Shown here: positions 1 to 11,036 of the stretch, in pieces
Numbering within the stretch: position 1 is the stretch's first letter
Layout: each line of letters opens with the position of its first letter
NCBI RefSeq assembly: GCF_949987515.2
Contig: NC_082700.1
Location: 40,449,380 to 40,513,379, forward strand
DNA from: Delphinus delphis
Lineage: Eukaryota > Chordata > Mammalia > Artiodactyla > Delphinidae
Direction: 5' to 3'
Length of the DNA: 64,000 nt
The notes under the pieces: model-generated
The model's input: the letters and a program-made list of their open reading frames with translations, nothing else
The model's database searches: none
What the model was told of the DNA's origin: nothing
Made by a program: the position numbers and the translations under genes

Positions 1-2542
1 TGCTATAAACTTTCTCCTTAGAAATACTTTTGCTGCATCCTATAGATTTTGTATAGTTGTGCTTTCATTTTCATGTGTATTGAGGTATTTTCTGATTTCC
101 TTTTTGTTTTTATCATTAACCCTTTTTAACCGTTATTTTAGTAGAATGTTTAGTTTCCACCTGTTTGGTTTTTATTTCTCATTTTGCTTTCTGTAATTGG
201 TTTCATTTTTGCCATCTTCATTGGAAAATAATATGCTAGATGTAATTTCTATCCTCTTAAATTTGTTGAGGCTTGTTTTGTGACCTGGTATGTGGTCTAT
301 CCAGGAGAATCTTCCAGCATGCTTGAAAAGAATGTGTATTCGGCTTTTTTTAGGACATAGTGTCCTGGAGATATTAAGTCCAACTGGTTTTTTGTGTCAT
401 TTAGGACATTTGTTGCCTTATTGATTTTCTATCTGGATGATCTGTCTTTTGATGACAGTGGTGTGGTAAATTCCCTGCTATTGTTGTATTATTGTCAATT
501 TCTTCCTATTCTAAATGATAATCCTGTTGGGTAGATTATCCTAGGTTTCAGGTTTTTCCCTTTCACGATTTTGAATAAATCATGCCATTCCCTTTGACCT
601 GCAAAGTTTATGCAGAGAAATCAGCTGATTCCTTTGTACATGACTGTTTTTCTCTTGTTGCCTGTAGAATTCTCTGTATCTGTAACTTTTGCTATTTTAG
701 TGATGATATGTCTTGGTATGGGTCTGTTTGGGTTCATCTCGTTTAGGACATTTTGTGCTTCTTGTACCTGGATATGCTTCTTTCTTTAAGTTTGGGATAT
801 TTTCAGCCATAATTTCTTCAAGCACATGTTCCATCCCTTTCTTTCTCTCTTCTTCTTTTGTAACCCCCTAGATCTTATATGTTACTTTCTATTTATTTTT
901 TAATTTGTCTTCCTTTCTGTTTTCTGATTGTGTGATTTCCATTATTCTATCTTCCAAATCACTTTTGTATTCTTCTGTGTCATTTAGGTGTAGTTCCTCT
1001 GCCTTTTCATTTTATTTAATTTTATTGTCTCTATGAATTTCGGAGAAAATTTTTCTATTGTGGTCTTGAAAGGGTGCTTTTTATGTGGTATCATATCTGT
1101 GTAGAGTGCATGTGCTCAATGTATTTGCTGTGAGAGCTGGATATGACATGGACAGCATCTGTGTCTTTCCTCATGGTGTGCTGGCCACTATCACTTTTAT
1201 TGTTGGTGTGCTCTGTGTTGAAGGAGTTTTGCCTACATAGGACTTCCTCTCTGCTCTGTGGCTTTTGCTACACTGTCAGGGGTGGGGCCTGTTCTCCTGT
1301 TGCTGAAGCCCTGAGCATTGGGCTCAAGTAGACTCTGTTCCTTTTAAGTATGTGTTTTCCCCTCTAGCCATACTAGGGCCTTTGCTGCCAAGGAGGGAAG
1401 TGCTGAAGTAAGTGAGGCTCATGTGCTCCCAAAGGTCTGATATGCTGTCTGTGTAGGTATATGCAGCTCTGCTCAAGTGCTGCCAAGGTCACATCTTTTC
1501 CCCTGTTGTCCTTGTCCCATATCTGGTGCAAGATTGTGGTGCACATTGGCTAGGCTGAGACTGGGGGTGGGGCTGTTGTGGTTGCAGGAATTAAAGTGGC
1601 TCTGCTGTGGTCTTAAGTCTGGGCTGCTTCTGGGGAATTCTTTAAGTAAGTGCCAAAACTGGTTACTGCTGCTACACCTGGACAAAACCCCAGGCCCCTG
1701 AGCTTTCTCTGTGTCCCCAAATTGAGTCTTCTCTCAAGACCTGTCTGCTGCAGATCCAGCACCAGTCCATGGCAAAGACAGGGAGGGGCTAGAACATTTG
1801 CTCAGTGGGTAGTAGGGACCTTAGTGTGTTGTTCATGGAGTTTCAAGTGGCTGTGCTGCCACTAGAGGTCTGGGTTGCCTCTGTGGCTCTGTTTGGGTAA
1901 GCACCAATGATGACTGTCACCACCCCATCCAGCCCACACCCCAGGCCCCCTGAGCTTCTCTGTGTTGCTAGATCAAGTCTTTTCATAAGACCCAGCTGGC
2001 CTAGATCTCATGCCAACCCATGGCATGGAGTAAGATTGTCCAGGGTGTTTGCCTGGCTCAGATTAGGGAGTGTGGCAAGGTGGCAGCTGCTAGTGCAGAG
2101 GTCTCTCTGCCCTGTCCGTTGGCAAGTTAGCACCCACTCACTCCTTTTTAGTGGTGTCTAGGCTTCCCTGGCCCTTATATCTATCTCAGCAGTTCTCCCA
2201 GCAGTCAGGGGTTTGTCTTCTCCACTTAAGACCCCAGCAGTGAGATGCCAAGTCTATAGCACAATCTGCTCACTCCCCAGAGTGACAGTCTCTGCCCATG
2301 TACACCTCCTTTTCCTCCTAGACTCCTCCCAATGGCACAGGTCTTAACCCAATGCTTTTTGTTTTTTCCCATCCTACCAGGTTAAGTGGGACTCTTTATT
2401 ATAGCCTTGACTATATAGGATTCTTCTGCCAGTTTCTAGTTAGTTTTCCATAAGAATTGTTCCACATGTAGATGTATTTTTGATGTGTTTATGAGGGGGA
2501 AGTGCGCTCCATGTCCTCTTATCCCTCCATCTTTATCCCTCT
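1..2542 (-). mobile_element. L1 retrotransposon, 5' half, antisense, cut by window start
   Basis: This is the 5' part of an old L1 LINE read on the minus strand. Bases 1 to about 510 correspond to the endonuclease part of ORF2, about 525-1045 to ORF1, and about 1045-2542 to the 5' UTR. The order and wording match the better-kept L1 at 21.4-28.6 kb. For example, the first bases match that element near 24.73 kb and the last 100 match its 5' end near 28.55 kb. About 580 bp are missing between roughly 510 and 522, removing the start of ORF2 and the end of ORF1. No frame is open over a useful length, so the copy is dead. The rest of ORF2 and the 3' UTR would lie left of the window. Confidence 0.85.
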
Positions 2543-4893
2543 CCTCTAGATCCACATTTCATTTATGTTAATTATCAACTTTCAGTAATCACCTGATGAG
2601 TTATATTGGAAAAGTTTATATAATAAGAGTTAGGACATTAAGAGGACTTATTTGGTATACAGTATTAAATTTTTGAATTTAGGATTGGAATTGAATTTGA
2701 ATATTTCAGAGAAATACTCTAAGGTCTATGAGAGAAGTGAAATGAAGATATAAATGTCACTGTACCAAAGGGTAGAAGGGAAAGATGAGCTATGCATACC
2801 TTAATTGAAGACAGTATGCATGATGGCTGACTTACATCTAAAAGATAAATGGAAAGAAAAGAACAAAAAGAAGAAAAGAATAACAAAGGAAAAGGAAGAT
2901 AAGGGTCAGTTATCAACAAGCAAGGAAGTGTGATAGGAGTTTTGTTAGAGGTTCAAGGGTGAAATCATCAAATGGCATGCATTTTAAATACAGAGATTTT
3001 TTTCATTTGTATTAAGGAAAATATATGGATACAGCAAAAAAGAGACACAAGGAAACCTTTCAAATATCGACCTTAATACATTTATGTTGTAGAAAAATAA
3101 TTAATCCCAAGAATTCTGAGATTGAGAAGTTTACAATGTAATCAGGAAAAATAATATTTATAAAAGCAAGGAAGCAAAAAATGTATTCTGAGAAATGTGA
3201 AATTGTAGATTTTAAATATTGATATCATCATTGCAAACACTATTTATTATTATATTTTTATCTAAAAAATGTCATTCAAAATATAGATTTCTGGTTACTA
3301 GAAACCATATTTTATTATATTTTAACTGCCTTTTAGTTGTTGAATTTCTTCTTTGCCATTTCTCCATTTCTTCTTCGTCCTTGTCCTTACCTTCTTCATC
3401 CTGGTGGTCAGTGTGGTCTTCCTCCTCTTACTCTTTCTCCTCCTCCTCCTTTGGGTTATTGTTTTTATTTGAAAAAGCAACTTATTTACTTTTTCTCATT
3501 GATATCATTTTAATTATGTTTTCATATGTAAATTTCTGTTGGTAAAATGATACATAAACTTCATTTACTGAAATAGATAATTTAAGTTTATGAATAAATA
3601 GTGAAAATAATTGGATATAGCATATCAGTGGAACAGAACAATAGCATTGAGGTCATATTTATTGCTGGTCATTGACTTACTAGTCAGTGTTATTGGCCTG
3701 TTTACTGCATCTCCTAACCTCAATGGATAAAGTTTAGACAGAGCAGATGTTTTGTACGCTGGTAGAGAACTGATAATAATAAATATATAGCACATATAAT
3801 ATTACGACTATGCTTAATAGATAAATTTTATGCTAAAATTAAGCTTACCTTATAAAATATCAAAATAAAGTTAGTAGAGTGTACAAACTAAAAAAAAATT
3901 ACTAAACAGCAAAAGCAAAATCTAATTTGAAATTACAATTAAGCATTGAGCTAATTAATGAAATATGCTATGCTTGTAAAGATCTGGGAATTTATCTTAA
4001 AAAATCAAAACTTTAAGTGAATAAATTATTTCAGGCTTTCACTGTGTTCATTATGTACTCGATAAAATAGTCTCAACAAAGTAAAAATGTGTGGTTAATT
4101 TTAAGTTGATTCTAAACTATCCACAGCTTTTCCTCTAATTCAAACCATTTATGCTGACCATATACTGTGAAAAATAAGGGCTTCCATTTATATATTGTAT
4201 TACTTTGGGACCCTAGAGATATTATTTAGAAGAAATGAGTCTCATCCTTTGGTACATTTATTAAAATTATTTTACTCAAATAAAAGCGAAATAAGCTAAC
4301 TGCTAGAAAGTATATGATACAATGTGTCAGTAACTTCTAAAATTAATTTACTCTTAAAAAACAGGATTCTGTAAATGAGAAAAAAAAATGTGCACCTTCT
4401 CCAAGTATTAAAAAACTGATGGAGACAGATAAACATCTGGCAAAATATCCAATGCTTCACACATTTCTACTTAGGCTGATTCATAAGGTGTAAATAAAAT
4501 GTTTATGCTGGGATTCCAAAACACCACGGCACTTAATAATTAATTGGGGTTAACAAAACTGGTGTCAGAAAAACAAAACAAGAGAACGAATATCTTTTCT
4601 TCAAACACTGTCCAGTAACTCTTTCAGACAGAACATCCTTTGTGAAAAATTTATAAAACCCACATTCCCATTTAAAACAGTATGTGTCCCTTATATGATC
4701 TGTAAGTCTTGCATAATTGGATGTTCTAAGACTCTTTCCAAATTTTCTACAACAGGCATAATTTTTCAGGCACACCTCTGCTGTAAGTAAAGAAAAATAA
4801 AAAAAATAAATCTTTGAATACTTGTCCTTGAGAACTAAATCAGGAGATTCATGCAATGAAAATAATTGACTATAGAATCCTTGCCTCATGGTG

Positions 4894-4894
<1 letters not shown>
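2543..4894. other. Unassigned AT-rich DNA
   Basis: No gene or repeat family was recognised. It holds a purine-rich patch at about 2848-2900 and a pyrimidine-rich patch at about 3360-3455, listed separately. A 108-codon frame at 3219-3545 runs through the pyrimidine patch and has no protein signature. Confidence 0.5.
3360..3455. repeat. Pyrimidine-rich (TTC/TCC) low-complexity tract
   Basis: The plus strand is dominated by imperfect TTC, TCC and CTC units, with a purine-rich complement. An interruption rich in G and T lies in the middle. The tract is degraded simple repeat, and the serine-rich peptide it would encode is an artefact of that. Confidence 0.6.

Positions 4895-4926
<32 letters not shown>
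4895..4926. repeat. (GT)n microsatellite
   Basis: An almost pure run of about 16 TG dinucleotides. It creates a His-Thr repeat in a 156-codon minus-strand frame at 4533-5003, which is not a real protein. A pure dinucleotide run of this length is likely to vary between individuals. Confidence 0.95.
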
Positions 4927-4928
<2 letters not shown>

Positions 4929-5559
4929 GGGGGCACCATTTTGCATTTTCATCCATTGTTGAAAATAATGTGCATAGGTTAATTTTTTCCAGTCTCTATT
5001 CATTTATTTATGCTAATTTATCCATGATGGTAAATGGAGTTCTGAATGTAAACTCTGGACAGTATAAAGTTACTACTTTTGATATAATTTAAAATAACCA
5101 CTCTTTAAAACTGCAGTTTTACATAAAGCTATAACATAAACCACAGACAATTTCTATAAAATGTAGCACATACCTCATGATTACTGTCATTCCCTGCTTA
5201 CCATTTTCCTTTCATCATTATTATGTAGTTATAGCCATTGTTTATGTATTTTTATTTTCCCACACAGTGTAGTTCCAAGATAGAAAAAAAAAAAACTTAT
5301 TCCCAAGTTACTTTTTAGAAATTAAGTAATGTATTTATCAAATTTCAATTATTTGAAGGAAACAAAGCATTGATTTATTTAGTCAAACACATTTGTTATA
5401 CAGGTGGTATAGAACAACTCTATACATACATGAACTTCTTACTTACAGAAAAATAGTCTGGTGTAACCAAAATGTATTAAATAATAAAATAATTACACAC
5501 TAAGCTGCCACTGAGGTGAGAGCCTTGGGGAGAGTCTTACCTAGTTCTAAGGCTTCCTT
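4927..5559. other. Unassigned AT-rich DNA
   Basis: No gene, RNA or repeat family was recognised. Short A runs occur, for example at about 5284-5295. Confidence 0.5.
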
Positions 5560-6130
5560 CCACAAACAGCATTGAGCTGGGAACCTTAAAAAAAGAATAA
5601 GAAATATTGAGAACTATGCGAAGAGATGAGGTTACTCTAAGCACACCCTATGGGCAAATGCTGAGTTTTCCCAGTTTTCCAAATGGAAACTGGAATTGAA
5701 AGTTACTGTTTAAAGATCTGGTAGAGGAGAGATACATGTGTATATTGGGGTAAGAAAATGGAAAGTATTCACATCATATAGAAGAATACAGGCCTTGTAA
5801 AGTATGCTGTCCTTTTTGCAAAGATAAAAGAGAAGACGGTGCAGGGTTTCAAGGAAAGAAATCATGTGATCAGTTTTGCTTTTTAACAATTTCACTTTTT
5901 CTTCTGGTTAGCATGATTTACAGAGGCATCAAAGTTAATGCAGAGAGCAATTGGTAGACTATAACAAAGACCATGAAAAAGAAAAATAAGAGACTGGTTA
6001 AATTTAGAAAAAAAAAATAAACAGTTTTATTGTTGTTTAGACATAGAGAATAAGAGAGAAGAATGTGTCCAGGCTGACTCATAGGACTATGGATACAAAA
6101 ATTGCATGAACTATAGTACATCCAACTATA
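5560..6130 (-). mobile_element. Old L2-like LINE fragment, antisense
   Basis: A heavily diverged stretch reads like the reverse complement of the mammal-wide L2 LINE 3' half. The clearest part is about 5795-5890, with wording typical of that family (a shared run ending in atgtgatcagttttgc). Similar material occurs at 36.7-37.4 and 45.4-46.2 kb. The edges are uncertain. Near 6108-6145 the motif ctatagtac occurs on both sides of a short tandem repeat of tccaactata. Confidence 0.5.
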
Positions 6131-6779
6131 TCCAACTATAGTACAGAAAAATATTCAAGAAATTTTAAGAGAAGAACAATTGTAAAATAAGCAAAATGAG
6201 TTAGAGGTTTTAACTGAGGAGAGATGCTACACTAATAAGACACTTAACCTAAACAGCATACTTATTTATTTGGAAAACTCTCATTTTCAGCAAATTTAAT
6301 ATGTAGCCTATCCAATTAGAAATATAAATTGTTAAGGCAACATCTGTTAAGGATGCTCCTTTTGTAATTATCTAACTTTGAGGTCCAGAGCCTATAAAGA
6401 AATTATAAATTTATATATACTGGAGAACATATTAAGAGATTCCAATAAATGGGACTATATGTAAGAGACATGAATGATTAAGAAAAGTAACCATTGAACA
6501 ATATTGGTAACAAAGAGGAAGTTAACATTTCAGATACAGTGAAGTAAAAAATATAATGGGGGAATACTATGAAATATTTTATACAATACAACTTTAAGCT
6601 TAGAATAAATGAAAAAAAAAATAGCATTATATAAACTACTGAAAACAACCAGCCAAAATAGTAATCCAAAATTTTATAATATACTTTAAAAAATTCAAGT
6701 TTAAATTATTATCCTCTACTCCATAAAAGAAAAACCATCTTCCCAAATTATTGTCAAAAATAAGCAAACATATAAACAA
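6131..6779. other. Unassigned AT-rich DNA
   Basis: Very AT-rich, with scattered A runs. No family was assigned. It may be an eroded upstream part of the L1 fragment that follows. Confidence 0.4.
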
Positions 6780-6972
6780 CACATATTCCTATTTTCACTT
6801 AATTTTACATAGACAAAAAAAGGAACTAATATGAATGGTAATATTACATTGAAACCAAAAAAAATAAATTAGGCAAGGAATCAGTGGAATAGAAAAATTA
6901 CAGGTCAATCTCCCTTATGATCATAAATGGAAAAATCTTTATCTAAATAAGAGAAAAGGTAATCCTGCAATA

Positions 6973-7012
<40 letters not shown>

Positions 7013-7085
7013 AAGATCAATCATGTATACACTATTAGTACTGAAAAAATGTAAGGTAGTACTCATGATAGAAAAACAAAAGGTC
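6780..7085 (+). mobile_element. Very old L1 ORF2 (reverse transcriptase) fragment with embedded (AC)n
   Basis: Around 6893-6945 the plus-strand translation keeps the conserved L1 reverse transcriptase block that reads NYRPISLM, followed by degraded copies of the next residues. The match fades on both sides. An (AC)n microsatellite interrupts or ends it at about 6975-7009. No open frame survives. The family is probably one of the old L1M groups. Confidence 0.5.
6975..7009. repeat. (AC)n microsatellite
   Basis: A clean run of about 17 CA dinucleotides inside the old L1 fragment. Confidence 0.95.
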
Positions 7086-8925
7086 ATTCACAGAAGAAGG
7101 CTTACTTCCATGAAAACTTAATTTTGTTCTCTGGTAAATGAGCTGGCTGAAAATTGTCATAGAGAACAATGTACCTGGGAGCAGATCAAAAACAATTACC
7201 AAGGAAGTCAATTGCAGATATTTATGGGTTTTCTGTGAAACTTTGCAATTTCAACTCTTTCTGAACGTAGTATGTTTCTCTCTGGGTAAGAAATGCTGTT
7301 GTACATCTTTTGGCATCACCCACTTAGTTAAACCAGGACTGCCCATCTCCCTTATTTTAATTCTTCAGGTCCATCTCACTCCTAGAGGAGTCATTTTGTC
7401 TCTAACAGTTTAAGTCTTTTGTTCATGCATTATTATAAGTTGAATGTCAATTTCTAATCATAACTGTGTTGACTCTTAAACACCTGCATATCTGATGGTG
7501 GAAGAAGGCAAAAAAAAAAAAAAAAAAGGAAAACCACAATGTCATAGTAAATAATTGGAAAACACCTTATATTCAGTTACCAGTTGTACTAGGCCTGATC
7601 AAGAAAATGAGCCTGTGTACAATAACAGTGAATTTTTTCTCTTGATTGATTATTCCACTTTTACTGATGTGTTGAAACAGAAACTGTTATTCATTATGCT
7701 TTACCTTGGTTAGCCAATACATAGTCAAAGGCAATATGATTGTCTAAGTGTATTTTAATCAATAAATGGTTGCTTTTTTCTGAGTATCTAAAACTTGAGT
7801 TGTTTCATTTACTATTTGGGACATAGTTGTGGATAAATTGCAGGTCAACACATTAGTCTTGGGTAGAAAACTTTCTATGAGAGATGATAGTTTCTTCAAT
7901 TACATCTGGTAACTTACCATATCAGACTCTTAATAAAAGTGAAGGATTTGTTCTAAATAGTTGGAAAGGCTAGATGATCATGACAAAAATAAATGTCTGG
8001 TATCAATTACATTATGAATTTAATTGGTTTTGTCATGGAAACAAACACTGACTTTAAGAGAAATCATGGAATGGTGTCTGGAAATTTTTTTCACCCATAT
8101 CTTCCATCATTAATCTCAGGACTTTTTTGCTGTTTCTGACAGTCTCTGAGTTCCTCCAAGGTTCTAGGATATATGAGAAATATAAGAATATACTACTGTA
8201 CTTTGGGTTCTTATATCCACTTCAGGTGTGTACATAAGTTAGGGATGGTCCACAGTAGAGGTTTTAGAGTCAGACAACAAATTCAGTAGTCACAATATTG
8301 GCAACTGTTGATGTTACGTTAAGAAGATTAAAGGCTTCAGGGAAAACAAAGGTGCAAAGAGAAAGTCAATAAAAGACTAGTAAAGACATTTTAACAGTAA
8401 AATACTATGATCCAATATAAGGAAAAGAAATCACAAGGTTTAAGAGGAAAAGACAAATGAAATATAAATCTTTTGTCCCAATTGTGGACATAATTCAAAG
8501 GTCTTAGAAGGAATCTGCATACACCTGATGTCATATCTTGATCTGTAAATTCTAGAGACAGCTTTTTTAAATTCTATTTATTTATTCATGTATTTATATA
8601 TGTATGTATGTCAGTATGTATGCATTTTAATTTATTTATTGCTTCTTAAGCAATAAATTGGAGTTCACCAGGTAACCTCAGAGTTAGCTCACCAATATAT
8701 CTGGAAATCTAAATTATCTTTTAAGAAATATACTGTTCAATATAAATCTATGAACACTTATCCCTTTGGCTTAAAAATAATATCTCAAAATAACTGATTT
8801 AGTCCTTTGCAGCTAGAACCAAAGGCTGATCTTTGTTAATGTCTTTTCTAGTATACACAGTCACATCAATTATGAACTGATGTACCCAAGAGTACCTCGC
8901 TGTTGAAGAAGTGCTTATAACTTTC
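7086..8925. other. Unassigned DNA with an A tract and AT low complexity
   Basis: No known family was recognised. Bases 7138-7413 hold a 91-codon open frame without any domain I know. Bases 7510-7527 are an uninterrupted run of 18 A. This could be the tail of an eroded retrocopy, but I see no polyadenylation signal just before it. Bases about 8566-8640 are TTTA/TATG-type low complexity. Confidence 0.4.
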
Positions 8926-9062
8926 AGTTGGCCCTCCACATCTGAGGTTCATGCAACACAGATAGTGTGAGAATGTAGTACATATTTATTGAATAGAAAA
9001 TCTGTGTATAAGTGGACTGCACAATTCAAACCTGTGCTGTTCAAGAGTCAACAGTGTTTGTA
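8926..9062. mobile_element. Tigger-type DNA transposon remnant (non-autonomous)
   Basis: The left edge carries the diagnostic ttggccctccacatctgagg wording. The right edge has gttcaagagtcaac, close to the terminal inverted repeat of Tigger (pogo/Tc1-mariner) elements. Both ends lie within about 140 bp, so this is an internally deleted, non-coding copy. The subfamily is not certain. Confidence 0.7.
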
Positions 9063-10030
9063 AATTTAGTAAAACTCCTTCATTACGGAGGGAGCTTTTA
9101 TGTAACATGAGCACTAATGGACTAGAGATTGACTTAGCTCTCATCAAGTGGTTGTGCTGGCAATGCCAAAATTTGTTCCTCTACATAAGAAACATTTGAC
9201 CTATAAATATATATTTATATAGATTTTATAGTAGATTCAGATTGTATTTACAAAATTTCTTCTGAATTTGTGACATTGGATTGTGTATATGCCATTATAA
9301 TATGCATAGGGACAAAATCCCTTCTTGGTAGCAGACTGTAAGGCAATAATTTTAACTTCTAAAATATTATATTTATATGGGCTCTGATATGAATAATTAA
9401 GATTTTTCTGTGGTATTTGATTACTTCTAATAGGGCATCATTTTTATTTATTATTTTATTTCATTTTACTTTAAAAAATAATGATTTTATTTTATGTATT
9501 GGTTAGCATTTAAGGAAGTTAGAAACATCCTTTCTTCAGAGAAAACTTCAAAGAATTTAGTAAGTTTGATCCTCTATCAGAATCTTTCTTTACGCACATC
9601 CAGAAGTAATATCCCTTGATGATTTTAAAGATATGTCATCAACAAATAATATAAAATGTATCAGAGTTGTTTAAGGAACAGCAGTCAATTATAGGGTAGG
9701 CTGAAAATTTGCACAGCTAATTAAACAGATAACTGACCTTTACCAATAGGTTAAAGTTGCTGGATTTATATTGGAGCAGCACCTCAAGTTATGTGAGAAG
9801 AAGGCAATAAACACATTTAATGGTAGTATTTCCTCTGTCCAACTAGTATTGAGGCTTTTTGTAGAGATGTAAGGCTTCTTCAAATTGGAGGTACTATGTA
9901 ATGAAAGGTGAGACTGACAATCTACCGCTAAGTCTCAATTAATTTAGCAGTCAGCTTTACTACATGCACACATGGTGAATAATCCCAGCTACCAGGTTAA
10001 AGGAAATTTTAAGGTATGCAACAAAATTAT
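9063..10030. other. Unassigned AT-rich DNA
   Basis: No gene or repeat family was recognised. A TTTA-rich patch lies at about 9443-9500. Confidence 0.45.
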
Positions 10031-10410
10031 AAGTCACAGGAAACCTGGCAGCCTCTGGAGCAGACCTCTCTCTGCCCTGCCTCCAGGTCAAGCCAGAGCA
10101 TGGGCACAGTCTTCGTGAGTGGAGTTCTGCTTCCCACATTCCTCCTGTTAGTACCAGTGCTCCTCAGAGCAGTCAATGGGGCTTGTCTTCCCCTTGTTAG
10201 GACCCCAGGACTGGGGTGACCCATCTTCGGCTTTCACTGCTTACTCCCCAAGGTGGGTGTCTACCTATGTATTATCCTTTTCTTTTCTGTCTCTACCCAG
10301 GTACACAGGTCCTGATGGTTTTTCTTCCCTTCCTACCTGGTTATGTGCATATCTTTCTTACAGCCTTAGCTGTACAGGAGTCCTTCTGCCTGTATTATAT
10401 ATACAGTAGC
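10031..10410 (-). mobile_element. L1 5' UTR fragment, antisense
   Basis: GC-richer DNA that aligns by eye with the antisense L1 5' UTR at about 2083-2430 and with the one near 28.5 kb, in the same order. It ends abruptly where a plus-strand L1 3' end begins. The small open frames on both strands here are 5' UTR noise. Confidence 0.75.
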
Positions 10411-11036
10411 ATATAATACAGAGGTTGGCAAGAATATAAACAAATTGAAATCCTCATATACTGCCAGTAGAAATGTAAAACAGTGCCAACACTCTAGAAA
10501 ACACTCTGGTAGTTCCTCAAATGGTTAAATATAGAATTACCATAAGATCCAACAACTCTACTCCTAGGCACATGCCCAGAAGAAATAAAAACATGTTCAT
10601 GAAAAAAAAAACTGTACATTAATGTTCACAGCAGCCTTATTCATAATAGCCAAATGTAGCAACAACTCAAATTTCCATCAACTGATAGAGAAATCAAACG
10701 TTATTTCGGTACAATAAAATACTTGGCAATTAAAAGGAATACTACAACATGGATGAACCTTGAGAACATGCTAAGTGAAAGAAGCCAGTAACAAAGGTTC
10801 ATGTATTTTATAATTCCCTTAAATTAAATGTCCAGAATTGGTAGAACTATAGATACAGAAATTGTAGGGTAAGAACTATGGTTTTCTTTTTTGGGATTAT
10901 TAAAATGTTCTAAAATTGATTGTGGTGATGGATGAACAACTCTGAAAATACACTAAAGGCATTGACTTCTATGCTATAAAAGGATGAATTGTATAGTATG
11001 CTGATTATATCTCAATAAAGCTGTTTAAAAAAATAA
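10411..11036 (+). mobile_element. L1 3' end (ORF2 tail and 3' UTR), sense
   Basis: Bases about 10430-10810 carry L1 ORF2 C-terminal wording on the plus strand, including the segment meaning 'many stop-interrupted codons of the terminal domain'. They continue into a 3' UTR with the AATAAA-type ending ctcaataaagctgttt and a short A-rich tail near 11025-11036. Only the last 600 bp of an older L1M-type element are present. Together with the antisense 5' UTR just upstream it forms an inverted arrangement like those left by twin priming. Confidence 0.75.

Noticed and set aside
4533..5003. 156-codon minus-strand frame with a His-Thr repeat
   Set aside because: The repeat is a translated (GT)n microsatellite and the rest shows no protein family, splice sites or codon bias.
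6975..7009. CRISPR-like regular repeats
   Set aside because: All regular repeats in the window are mono- to tetranucleotide runs or short tandem duplications without unique spacers, in a mammalian sequence.
7138..7413. 91-codon frame as a possible small gene
   Set aside because: No domain, signal peptide or supporting context; length is within chance for 64 kb in six frames.
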